A stretch of 64,000 bases of DNA, taken from assembly GCF_020150455.1 (NCBI RefSeq), contig NZ_CP083740.1:4402001-4466000 (forward strand), given 5' to 3'. Shown here one piece after another: positions 33,418 to 41,352 of this stretch. Made by a program: the position numbers and the translations under genes. Positions within the stretch are counted from its first letter, which is position 1. Every line of letters starts with the position of its first letter. This stretch comes from Bremerella sp. TYQ1 (GTDB lineage Bacteria; Planctomycetota; Planctomycetia; Pirellulales; Pirellulaceae). A model generated the notes under the pieces. It had not been told where the DNA came from. It was given only the letters and a program-made list of their open reading frames with translations, and did no database searches.

Positions 33418-34007
33418 TGACACCTCGCAAGCTGGAAGCTGGTCGCTTTGTTCGTTCCGCGGCCGGACATTTTGTCGGGGGCGACCTGGCCATCGTTCAG
33501 TCTCACTCCGAGTTTTGTTTTATTGCTCTGGTCGATGTTTTGGGACATGGACCTCAGGCCTATTCAACGGCACTGCAGTTGGAAGAAGAGATTGAAAACT
33601 GGGCCGACAAGTTCGACCTGCTTTCGCTCATGAAGTCACTGCATCGTCATCAGCAAAATGGTCGAGGCGCGGCCATCGGCTTGGCAACCGTCGAACCGCG
33701 ATCAGGTCAGGTACGATACGTCGGAATTGGCAATGCGACTTGCCGTACGCTGGGCGAAGCCCCTCATCACATGCTGACGCGAGAAGGTGTCGTGGGGCAA
33801 ACATTGCGAACGCCCTCGCTGGAGATCCATAAGCTGACGCCTCATGACGTGCTGTTGTTGTACAGCGACGGAGTCACCAGTCATTTTGATGTGGAAGATC
33901 GTTTTCAGCTTTTCTTTGAACCGATTGACCGAGTGGCCAGGTATGTCGTCGAAGCGTTTGGTCGAAGCCATGACGACGCTTCGTGCATTGCGGTGAGGTT
34001 CGCATGA
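33408..34007 (+). CDS. rsbX: RsbX-like PP2C phosphatase
   Basis: This is a 199-residue SpoIIE/PP2C-type phosphatase with only a catalytic domain. Metal ligands lie in FVGGDLAIVQ and LVDVLGHGPQA; YSDGVTSHFD and SHDDASCIAVRF near the end complete the active site. RsbX removes phosphate from RsbS and RsbR to reset the stressosome. The start may be ATG 33408 (10-base overlap with rsbT) or ATG 33417 (TAATG coupling). Gene order RST-X, followed by another phosphatase, is the arrangement seen in several non-Bacillus stressosome operons, where a downstream output replaces sigB. Confidence 0.88.
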   Translation: MEVMTPRKLEAGRFVRSAAGHFVGGDLAIVQSHSEFCFIALVDVLGHGPQAYSTALQLEEEIENWADKFDLLSLMKSLHRHQQNGRGAAIGLATVEPRSGQVRYVGIGNATCRTLGEAPHHMLTREGVVGQTLRTPSLEIHKLTPHDVLLLYSDGVTSHFDVEDRFQLFFEPIDRVARYVVEAFGRSHDDASCIAVRFA

Positions 34008-35305
34008 AAACGCACCTTGGAGACGTTCGGATATTTGATCAATCGGCGGTCGTCGAAGTACGTACGAAGGTTTACGGACTCGCATCGGCTTTTGGTTTCG
34101 GCTCGTCCATGGCAACGCGAATGGCTTCGACGCTCTCCGATTTAGTGCGACAGCTGCTCGACAACCAAGATCCTGGCGCGCTCTATGTCGACTTGGAAGA
34201 CGCTCAAGGACATCTCGTTTTGGATCTACGCTTTTTGACCTCGGAAGGTGTCTTGCTTTCCAGTGGCATACGCGAAGTTTTCGACGACGTCTGGCAGTCC
34301 ACCAACGGAAGTGCGGTGAAAGAGATCAAGTTGCGAAAAACGATTCGTAACCTGCCAGGCTCGCTTACCCCAGAGTTTCTTGATCGGCAACGCAATCGTA
34401 TTTGTCTTAAGTCGCGTGCCGCGTTATTGGAAGAGCTTCGTGAGAAGAACCAGCAACTAGAGAAGTACAACGCTCATCTGGAAGAGTTGGTTCGTGAGCG
34501 GACCAACGAACTGGAACTGACCAATCAGCGAATGCAACGTGACTTGGACGCCGGCGCTGCCTACGTCGCTCGCTTGATTCCCGAACCGATTACCGGACCG
34601 ATTTCCATCGATTGGCGCTACGTTCCTTCCGAAGAGCTGGGTGGTGACGCGATGGGTTATCACTGGATCGATCCTGATCACATGGCCATCTACTTGCTGG
34701 ACGTGACAGGGCATGGAATTGATTCGGCGCTGCTTGCTGTCAGCATCATCAATGTGATTCGCGGAGCGTCGCTGCCTGGGGCCGACTTTCGCAATCCGAG
34801 CGAAGTTCTCAAGCGATTGAACCAGTCGTTCACCATGGAGCGACATGACAACAAGCTTTACACCATGTGGTACGGAGTCTTTCATCGTCCGTCGAGGACG
34901 CTCACTTGGGGCGGTGGTGGGCATCCTGATGCGCTGCTTTATGAAAAGGGATCGAGCGAGCCGATTCGTCTTTCGTCAGGCGGTCCTTTGATGGGAATGA
35001 TCGATTGGCCTCATTTCGAAACTCAGTCGATGGTCATTCAGTCTCCGTCCAGTCTGTATCTGTACAGCGACGGTGTCTTCGAGATCCACAAAGAGGATGG
35101 CATGGAATGGACATTCGAGGAATTCGTCCAGTTCATGAACGCACCGATTCCTAAGGGCGATACGAAGATGGACGACTTATTCCGCTACGTCCGTGAGTTG
35201 TGCGGATGTGAACAACTGGCCGACGACTTCTCGATCCTCGAAATCCGATTCAATTTGCCGCACGAACATGGCGTTGTTATCGGGGATGCCGGAGCAGCTA
35301 TTTGA
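34004..35305 (+). CDS. RsbU-like PP2C phosphatase with N-terminal GHKL-like domain
   Basis: This is a 433-residue protein from ATG 34004, which overlaps the rsbX stop by ATGA. Residues 10-125 look like a GHKL ATPase-type fold (VEVRTKVYGLASAFGFGSSMATRMASTLSDLVRQLLDN) but the N-box Glu and Asn are not evident, so ATP binding is doubtful. Residues 130-185 are a coiled coil (LLEELREKNQQLEKYNAHLEE). Residues 190-425 are a SpoIIE-type PP2C phosphatase: SEELGGDAMGYHWID and LLDVTGHGIDSALL carry metal-binding Asp residues, and LADDFSILEI is near the end. It takes the place of RsbU, probably activated by RsbT, and would dephosphorylate an anti-anti-sigma factor that is not in this window. The last 8 bases overlap the convergent CYTH gene. 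Confidence 0.85.
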   Translation: MKTHLGDVRIFDQSAVVEVRTKVYGLASAFGFGSSMATRMASTLSDLVRQLLDNQDPGALYVDLEDAQGHLVLDLRFLTSEGVLLSSGIREVFDDVWQSTNGSAVKEIKLRKTIRNLPGSLTPEFLDRQRNRICLKSRAALLEELREKNQQLEKYNAHLEELVRERTNELELTNQRMQRDLDAGAAYVARLIPEPITGPISIDWRYVPSEELGGDAMGYHWIDPDHMAIYLLDVTGHGIDSALLAVSIINVIRGASLPGADFRNPSEVLKRLNQSFTMERHDNKLYTMWYGVFHRPSRTLTWGGGGHPDALLYEKGSSEPIRLSSGGPLMGMIDWPHFETQSMVIQSPSSLYLYSDGVFEIHKEDGMEWTFEEFVQFMNAPIPKGDTKMDDLFRYVRELCGCEQLADDFSILEIRFNLPHEHGVVIGDAGAAI

Positions 35306-35807
35306 GGAGATGATCGAGATAGGCTCCTTCAACTAAGTCGTCATCAGAGATCGCCAACTGTTGCATCAAATGATGAGCAACCGCTTCGCCCTCGGCTTCT
35401 GACTGAGAGTCTTCGAGAACCACTTCGAGTTCAAGATACGTGCCGAGGTCTTCGACTTCGTCCAAGTGAATCCTCGTTTGGCCAATCAAATAGAGCGTGC
35501 GAGTCTTCTTGACGGTTCCCACGACTTCCAATGCGTCGGTCAGTAAGCTGCCTAATTCGGTTGGGTGAGAAACGGGCACGCGTGAATAGTTGGAAGTCTT
35601 GGGGCCGGCCGTGTCGCCACGTTGATAGAAAATCAGCTCGGCATGTTCGCCGTTGATCTCTCGTAACTTGAGACGTCCAGCAGGGACGCGATAGAAGTGA
35701 TCGGTTTGCTGGAGAACGATTGGCCCGGAATCAGCGAGCGAGACGATGCGGTCTTCGATCTCGCTTCGCTGAGAAATTCGGGCTTTGATTTCGATATTCC
35801 GAGGCAA
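35298..35807 (-). CDS. CYTH-domain protein, class IV adenylate cyclase (CyaB) type
   Basis: This is a 169-residue protein. The N-terminus MPRNIEIKARI is the CYTH signature (ExK on the first strand), followed by TDHFYRVPAGRLKLREI, ELIFYQRGDTAGPKTSNYSRVPV, KKTRTLYLIGQTRIHLDEVEDLGTYLELEVVL and a terminal helical segment. These charged strands form the eight-stranded triphosphate tunnel. The match is to class IV adenylate cyclase/CyaB-like proteins; the same fold also gives thiamine or inorganic triphosphatases, so the reaction is unproven. It lies 17 bases after lysA on the same strand, so they may share a transcript. Confidence 0.85.
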   Translation of the reverse strand: MPRNIEIKARISQRSEIEDRIVSLADSGPIVLQQTDHFYRVPAGRLKLREINGEHAELIFYQRGDTAGPKTSNYSRVPVSHPTELGSLLTDALEVVGTVKKTRTLYLIGQTRIHLDEVEDLGTYLELEVVLEDSQSEAEGEAVAHHLMQQLAISDDDLVEGAYLDHLLK

Positions 35808-35824
35808 TCGTCGCTCCTCGTCGT

Positions 35825-37087
35825 TTAGACCATTTCGTCTGCGATGAAGCCTTCAAACGTTTGTCGACGTCGGATGACACGAGCGTTGCCGTCTTCGATC
35901 ATCACCTCCGCTGCCATCGGCTTCGAATTGTAGTTGGAGCTCATGCAATAGCCGTAAGCTCCGGCACATTCGATGATCAGAAGGTCGCCCACCGTTGCCG
36001 GTGGTAACTTTCGAGCGCTGACAAAGCCTCCTTCTTCCTGCGTGAAGATGTCGCCAGATTCACAAAGCGGGCCACCCACAATCACGTCATGTTCTTCACC
36101 AACGGTTTGCCCATCGAGCCGAGCGACCGAGATCGGATGATAGGCACCATACATGATCGGTCGAGCCAGATTATTGAAACCAGCATCGGCCACGTAGAAG
36201 AGATTGTCTCCCATCTGCTTGACCGCACGAATTTCGGTAACCAGGTAACCTGCCTCCGCGGAGAGGTAGCGACCAGGTTCGATCTCTAGCGAGATGCTGT
36301 GATCGAAGGCCTTCTCCAAGTTCTTACGCGTTGCATCCCACAGCTCGAAGTACTTGTCGAGATCGACGTAGGTTTGCTCGCTGTTGTAAGGAATCGGCAG
36401 TCCGCCGCCGGCGCTGATGGTCTTGATGCTGCGGCCCACTTCCAGTGCCGCTTTCTCCATCGAATCGCAAACCTGTGAAAGATGGTGCAAGTCGGTTCCA
36501 CTTCCAATGTGCATGTGCAAACCGGTGATTTGCAGGCCATTGGCATCGGCCAGCAGCAAACAGTCGTTCAGTTGTTCATGCCAGATGCCATGCTTCGACT
36601 GTTGTCCGCCGGTGTTGGTTTTCTGGCTGTGCCCATGTCCGAATCCAGGATTGATTCGCAGGGTGATTTCGCGACCAGGAGCCAATTCGCCTAGTTGGCG
36701 AATCATGTCTGGCGAACCACAGTTCACATGCAGGCCATGTTCGACGCACAGTTCCAATGCTTCACGGTCGAAGATATCCGCCGTATAGACGATCGGAGGC
36801 GGATCGCCATGCACGTCGTATCCGGCGGCCAGGGCTCGGCGAATTTCCCAGGCACTCACGGCGTCGACAACGACGTTGTTCTCTCGAGCCAGTTTCAAGA
36901 TCGCCAAATTCGAGCAAGCCTTTTGGGCATAGCGGACGACATCGAAAGCGGCGAGATCTTGGATCCGTTCCACAATTTTGGCGGCGTCGTAAACATAGGT
37001 TGGCGTGCCAAATTCAGTAGCGATCTGCTTAACGGGAACTCCGGCAATTTCCTGACGGGAAGTAGAGAACGTGGGGACTTGTGGCAT
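35825..37087 (-). CDS. lysA: diaminopimelate decarboxylase
   Basis: This is a 420-residue PLP enzyme that decarboxylates meso-diaminopimelate to lysine. The ATG at 37087 gives a family-sized protein; the frame is open 27 codons further. The PLP lysine is in VVRYAQKACSNLAILK, the phosphate-binding region is HMHIGSGTD and SAGGGLPIPY, the catalytic Cys is in GPLCESGDIF, and ECAGAYGYCMSSNYNSKP is the C-terminal active-site segment. The 5' end lies just before a terminator that belongs to the next upstream gene, so lysA has its own promoter. It is followed by the CYTH gene. Confidence 0.95.
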   Translation of the reverse strand: MPQVPTFSTSRQEIAGVPVKQIATEFGTPTYVYDAAKIVERIQDLAAFDVVRYAQKACSNLAILKLARENNVVVDAVSAWEIRRALAAGYDVHGDPPPIVYTADIFDREALELCVEHGLHVNCGSPDMIRQLGELAPGREITLRINPGFGHGHSQKTNTGGQQSKHGIWHEQLNDCLLLADANGLQITGLHMHIGSGTDLHHLSQVCDSMEKAALEVGRSIKTISAGGGLPIPYNSEQTYVDLDKYFELWDATRKNLEKAFDHSISLEIEPGRYLSAEAGYLVTEIRAVKQMGDNLFYVADAGFNNLARPIMYGAYHPISVARLDGQTVGEEHDVIVGGPLCESGDIFTQEEGGFVSARKLPPATVGDLLIIECAGAYGYCMSSNYNSKPMAAEVMIEDGNARVIRRRQTFEGFIADEMV

Positions 37088-37165
37088 GTCTTGCACCAAA
37101 CCGTAAAAAAGGGCTGAAACCGTAATCTTTATTGTAGTGAGACACGCGAATTCGCCCACCGGGCG

Positions 37166-37200
37166 CAAAAAAAAGAGGCCTCTCGCAGGGAAAGGCCTCT
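37166..37200 (-). terminator. terminator of the secreted 560-residue protein gene
   Basis: AGAGGCCT at 37174-37181 pairs with AGGCCTCT at 37193-37200; on the minus strand eight T residues follow (37166-37173). On the plus strand TTTTC follows, so it may also act weakly there. Confidence 0.85.
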
Positions 37201-37236
37201 TTTCGTGAATTCAGCAAATGTTGCGTTTGCCGGGAA

Positions 37237-38919
37237 TTAGAAGGCCGGAGCTTCTTCAAATTCGGCATTGGCACCGGCGGCATTCTGAGCGGCAACCCCA
37301 GCACCGATGGCTTTGATGACACCTTCCTGCAGCATCAGGCGAACACGCAGGTAACGTTCCTGAATGTTAACAGTCATCAGGAACTTGTCGCTTCCGCCGG
37401 TAAGGGCATCGGCTGCAGCGTCAACGCCAGGGACCGGCTGCGGGCTGTTCTTCTGAATCATCTGCAAGATTGGCAATGCGGCAATGTGCATTTCCATCAG
37501 TTCGACTTTGGCGTCGGTACCAGCGATCGATGCGTCGATAGCCTTCTTCAGGCGGGCCATCGCATCGTTACCACCAGCCATGTAGACGCTCTTTTCACCG
37601 ATGCCCAGGATGAACTCAGGCGAATCGCCGAGGATTTCCTTCGCTTCTGGAGGTGCGTCATCCATTGGGATCTGCATCACGTGCAGACGGATGGCTTGAT
37701 AGGTGTCGGCGTCCCACTTCACAGGAGGCACGCCTTCGTCGGCGGCCAGCTTGACCATTTCCTTGAAGCCATCTTCCACTCGTCGACCGTCGGCAACGTG
37801 AGCGGCAGCCAGGAAGGTTGCTTTGTTGTCGGCCAGGTCAACCATCATGGCACCATCCAGTGAGCCAGTTCGAGCCGTTTCGATCAGTGTATCGATGGCC
37901 AGGTCGATGACCTTCTTGGCCGACTCAAGGTCTTCACCTTCTAGTTCGCCTTCCGATTCCAACTGGCGAATGCCTTGGTCGCGAAGGTCGTTCATTTGCT
38001 TTTCCATTCGAGCGACGTCGACTTCGGAAAGCTTTTCGGTGATCTGAAGATTAACGGCAGCATCTTTACTGCTGAAGCCTGCGAACTCGGTCGACAGGTC
38101 AGAGTTCAAAGCGATCGTCTTGGCAATTTCGCTGCCTTCGGTTGCAGTATAGGCCAAGTCGAGGTAGGTGCCTTGCTGGGCGGCGTCGACGTTCCAGCCG
38201 ATCGTCATGTCGTCCAGCTCGGTGAACATGCGCTCCATCTCAGCCATTTGGCCGGCGAGCTGTTCCTTACGAGCTTCAAATTCTTCGTTCGTTTCGTCGG
38301 GCTCTTGTTCCAGCGAAAGCTCGATACCGGTCTTCATTTGTTCCATGAAAACGTTGCGGTAGATCTCTGGAATGTTGCCAGGGAACAACTTCAATGCGAG
38401 GTCGTATTCAACGGGCAGGTTCTTCAGCATGGCGGTTGGATCAGCGGCAGGATTAGCCAGCTTCTCTTGATCCATGGCCAGCACAGCCCAATCGCCGACA
38501 TGTTTGACGAAGATCGGCATCTGGCTTGGAGTGAACATCTTGACGTCACCACCGACATCTTGTGGCGGGCCGATCTGTTCGGTCGCGGTCGTGACCAGCT
38601 TGTCGAAGTCGCTTACAGGAATGTAAGCCGTGGGAGCGAACTCTTGACCGTTGGTCATGACGATGACGCCAATCGGACGAGCCTTATCGACCCCTGCGGT
38701 GAACGGAGCCGACATCAATGCGGCCATTCGACCAGCATCGGTTTGGCCTGCGGCATCGGCCAGGTATTGGACGTCAGCCAAAACCTTTTTCACGGGAGCG
38801 ACCGAAATCACGGCGACCGGCTTCGATTCGGCCTCCTGAGCATGAAGTGCGACCATTGGCATGGCGGCAAGCAACAAGCCTGCTACTGCCAGTCGACAAC
38901 GTTGAATCAAACTGTTCAC
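37237..38919 (-). CDS. large secreted protein, planctomycete hypothetical
   Basis: This is a 560-residue protein starting with GTG at 38919, with CAGGAGACG about 9 bases upstream. It begins with a signal peptide (residues 1-28, RLAVAGLLLAAMPMVALHAQE). The frame stays open 42 codons upstream but has no start signal there. The mature part is acidic and mixed alpha/beta, with a Glu/Met-rich central coiled coil (EEFEARKEQLAGQMAEMERMF), and two similar halves are suggested by repeated FVKHVGDWAVLAMDQEKL and GIGEKSVYMAGGNDAM strand patterns. I know such proteins only as planctomycete hypotheticals. It is monocistronic with its own terminator, and is probably a periplasmic protein made in quantity. 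Confidence 0.65.
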   Translation of the reverse strand: MNSLIQRCRLAVAGLLLAAMPMVALHAQEAESKPVAVISVAPVKKVLADVQYLADAAGQTDAGRMAALMSAPFTAGVDKARPIGVIVMTNGQEFAPTAYIPVSDFDKLVTTATEQIGPPQDVGGDVKMFTPSQMPIFVKHVGDWAVLAMDQEKLANPAADPTAMLKNLPVEYDLALKLFPGNIPEIYRNVFMEQMKTGIELSLEQEPDETNEEFEARKEQLAGQMAEMERMFTELDDMTIGWNVDAAQQGTYLDLAYTATEGSEIAKTIALNSDLSTEFAGFSSKDAAVNLQITEKLSEVDVARMEKQMNDLRDQGIRQLESEGELEGEDLESAKKVIDLAIDTLIETARTGSLDGAMMVDLADNKATFLAAAHVADGRRVEDGFKEMVKLAADEGVPPVKWDADTYQAIRLHVMQIPMDDAPPEAKEILGDSPEFILGIGEKSVYMAGGNDAMARLKKAIDASIAGTDAKVELMEMHIAALPILQMIQKNSPQPVPGVDAAADALTGGSDKFLMTVNIQERYLRVRLMLQEGVIKAIGAGVAAQNAAGANAEFEEAPAF

Positions 38920-39325
38920 TGCATCCGTCTCCTGAGAGGTGATATTCAATTGGAACGTGTTCCCCTGCCAACCGTACGCAAGAGAAATCGGTTGGTTGCC
39001 CGACCTTGGGGGGACTTTCCCAAATGTACCGCAGACCGAGGGCATGTTAAAGCCACGGTACGTGGAGGGGTGTCGGCGCGCAAGGATTCCACCAGAACCT
39101 ACCCCGCTAATTACGACTTAGTTTCACGGTAGCCGAGAAAGTTTCATTTCCCGGCAGTAAATCGGAGTCGTTCAGATGGCACGATCGCCGAGACGATCGA
39201 GTTGCCGGAAGCGAAAGGCGTGTCATCCCCCACGCCAGGGAAGCGATCGCGCAAGTCAATGGGCGCAATCATCTAATCCTGGGGGCAACGGGCGAGTCAG
39301 CAGAAGGCTTCTCGCAGCGCGGATA
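38920..39325. other. 406-base intergenic region
   Basis: It lies between the GTG of the secreted protein and the infA stop on the same strand. It should hold the promoter of the secreted protein gene and the 3' end of infA. I saw no clear terminator hairpin, promoter pair or RNA gene. Confidence 0.4.
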
Positions 39326-39547
39326 TTAGCGCTCTCGAAAGACAATTCGTCCCTTGGTCATATCGTAGGGGGACAGTTCCACTCGAACGCGGTCGCCGGG
39401 AACAATACGAATAAAGTGCTTACGCATCTTGCCAGCCACGTGGGCCATAACCGTCGGGCCGACGTCCAACTGGACGCGGAATCGTGTATTGGCCAGTGCT
39501 TGCGTCACTGTGCCTTCTACTTCGAGAGCCTCTTCTTTCTTAGACAT
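39326..39547 (-). CDS. infA: translation initiation factor IF-1
   Basis: This is a 73-residue S1/OB-fold protein that binds the ribosomal A site during initiation. ATG 39547 is preceded by AAGGAG at the right distance. The sequence [25 protein letters not shown], then [44 protein letters not shown], matches IF-1 throughout, including [14 protein letters not shown] and SPYD..KGRI. The length is standard. It is monocistronic with a near-consensus promoter 23 bases upstream. Many planctomycete genomes are known to have more than one IF-1 gene, and this could be one of several. Confidence 0.96.
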   Translation of the reverse strand: MSKKEEALEVEGTVTQALANTRFRVQLDVGPTVMAHVAGKMRKHFIRIVPGDRVRVELSPYDMTKGRIVFRER

Positions 39548-39569
39548 AACACTCCTTGGGGTTGTTACC

Positions 39570-39598
39570 ATATCAGTGGTGCGCGGGGACAATGTCAA
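39570..39598 (-). promoter_or_regulatory. sigma-70 promoter of infA
   Basis: On the minus strand TTGACA (39598-39593) and TGATAT (39575-39570) are separated by 17 bases. The predicted start is near 39563, giving a leader of about 16 bases with AAGGAG before the ATG. Confidence 0.75.
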
Positions 39599-39778
39599 TC
39601 ATCCCAGCATTAGTATATCGGGAAGCCCACCGAAAGCAAACGCAGATTACGTGCCGAGTTCCGCGAATTCGAGGCCAAAATCGCGTCTCGGAATTACCAG
39701 TTCAGAAAGGGCAAATCGGCTTGAAAACCATTCTGCCCGTTTCGCCCAGAGGAGGATCTCCCCAGGCTGGTACGCATG

Positions 39779-40933
39779 TCAGCTTGCCGCGGGAGTGTCC
39801 GATTTCTCTGTCGGGGCGTAATCGTACATGCGGTAGGTCTTCGATTTCTTTGCTCCACCTCGTTCCAGCGACGCTCGCGAGAGGTGGTTACTTTCCAAGA
39901 CCCAAGAGAACTCAACCTCTTGCACGCCCCACTTGCGAATATCGGGAACAAGCCGTTCCAGAATCACCAAGCCAATGCCCCAACGCTGATACTCAGGAAC
40001 AACGTTGGTGGAAATCAAACGCATGTTTTTGATCGCCTTCTTATTCCACAGAAGGCGCATGAATCCGAACGGGAAAAGCTTCCCGTCGATCTTCTTGATC
40101 CGCGGATTATAGTCCAGCATACCGAACATCGATCCGATCACTTTTCCATCGACTTCACACACCGAGGTCAGCTCGGGAACGAGCAAGTGTTTTAAGTCGG
40201 CGGCCATCTTGTCGACTTCCGATTTATCGATCGGAACAAAACCCCACGTGCCGACGAGCGACTTGTTGTAGTTGTCGAGGAACGTGTAAACGTCCTCTTT
40301 GAACCGTTTGCGATCCATACGACGCAGCTTCAAGTTGAAGCGGCTCTTCGCTTCGTCGACGATAAACTTCAGCTTCGGGTCCAACCCTTCCAGCATGTTG
40401 ATATGTCCCCAAAATGCGAACATATCTTGGGTTTTTTCATATCCATAGTCCGTAATAAGCTTGTCGTAATACGGGGGGTTATAGGTCATCATGAATGCAG
40501 GCGGCGAATCAAAACCCTCAATTAGGGTGCCTACTTCATGATTGAGTGAAGGATTGGCCGGGCCGCGCATTTTGAAGATGCCTTGATCGGCAAACCACTT
40601 TTTGGCGGCATCGAACAGTGCACCACTAACTTCGGTGTCGTCTATCGATTCAAAGAAACCCCAGAATCCTCGCTGCTCTTCATACCGTTCATTGTGCCCC
40701 ACGTTGACGATCGCAGCGATGCGTCCGACCACCTGTCCTGCTCGACGAGCAAGAAAGCACTGAACCCGATTTCGCGCATAGAAGGGATGTGGCACAAAAT
40801 TGACCAGTTCCTTCAGATTCTGCCGTAATGGCGGTATCCAATTGGGATCGTCTTTATATAACTCCCATGGAAACTCAACGAACTCGTTTTGCTGCGAACG
40901 CGTAGTGACTAGTTCAGTAGTGATCGAGGACAT
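39779..40933 (-). CDS. GNAT-like N-acetyltransferase family protein
   Basis: This is a 384-residue cytoplasmic protein. The N-terminal half has WELYKDDPNWIPPLRQNL, FYARNRVQCFLARRAGQVVGRIAAIVN and GFFESIDDTEVSGALFDAAKKWFADQGI, a first GNAT-like fold with the family's GFFE..D segment. The second half contains ISTNVVPEYQRWGIGLVILERL near residue 310-332, the acetyl-CoA pyrophosphate loop (Q/RxxGxG/A), and VEFSWVLESNHLSRASLERGGA, the last strand-helix. It is a tandem GNAT of the long uncharacterised type found in many bacteria. The substrate is unknown. It is isolated on the minus strand. Confidence 0.8.
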   Translation of the reverse strand: MSSITTELVTTRSQQNEFVEFPWELYKDDPNWIPPLRQNLKELVNFVPHPFYARNRVQCFLARRAGQVVGRIAAIVNVGHNERYEEQRGFWGFFESIDDTEVSGALFDAAKKWFADQGIFKMRGPANPSLNHEVGTLIEGFDSPPAFMMTYNPPYYDKLITDYGYEKTQDMFAFWGHINMLEGLDPKLKFIVDEAKSRFNLKLRRMDRKRFKEDVYTFLDNYNKSLVGTWGFVPIDKSEVDKMAADLKHLLVPELTSVCEVDGKVIGSMFGMLDYNPRIKKIDGKLFPFGFMRLLWNKKAIKNMRLISTNVVPEYQRWGIGLVILERLVPDIRKWGVQEVEFSWVLESNHLSRASLERGGAKKSKTYRMYDYAPTEKSDTPAAS

Positions 40934-41154
40934 TCGTCTCCGCTTTGGGCAAGGTGAGTGACGATCAGTTCATGGCCATGTGAGTCCGCCGAGCCATCAT
41001 CGCAACCGTGTTCAGGCAGCGGGGCGAAAACATCGTCAACAATACTCCGATGACGCAGGACTCGCAAACCCAGCATTGCTAGCGACGAGGGCCCCCAAAA
41101 TGCCTTGTGGACGGGGCAATATGAAAAAGATATGAAATTTTCGTGATCGGACTG

Positions 41155-41182
41155 TTGGAACTGCCGAAATTTGCAATAATCT
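41155..41182 (+). promoter_or_regulatory. candidate promoter of an orphan small transcript
   Basis: TTGGAA at 41155-41160 and TAATCT at 41177-41182 are separated by 16 bases on the plus strand. No plus-strand gene follows before the terminator at 41319-41352. Confidence 0.45.
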
Positions 41183-41188
41183 TATTTT

Positions 41189-41352
41189 CGTATGAATAAA
41201 CCGATAGAGTACACACCTTCTGTCTATCTCGCTCGTTAATCGACAGGGAAAGTGCCGAACTCTTGTTTCTAGATACATAACGAAATGAAGTCGGTCGCGC
41301 TTGCGTGACCGACATCGGCCCCACAGGCTCTGCCCCGTCTGTGGGGTTTTTT
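41189..41352 (+). ncRNA. candidate small RNA with double-hairpin terminator
   Basis: The predicted transcript of about 164 bases runs from the promoter at 41155-41182 to a strong plus-strand terminator. It ends with hairpin GTCGGTC/GACCGAC (41290-41313) and hairpin CCCCACAG/CTGTGGGG (41319-41346), followed by six T residues. Both neighbouring genes are on the minus strand, and the T-run is only on the plus strand, so the terminator does not belong to either. A 15-codon frame (41192-41239, MNKPIEYTPSVYLAR) begins almost at the predicted start and might be a leaderless peptide. The RNA family is not recognised. Confidence 0.45.

Noticed and set aside
39176..39613. 145-codon plus-strand frame across infA
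   Set aside because: It is antisense to a certain infA gene and its promoter.
41192..41239. 15-codon frame as a firm gene
   Set aside because: It is too short and lacks a ribosome-binding site; kept only as a remark under the candidate small RNA.
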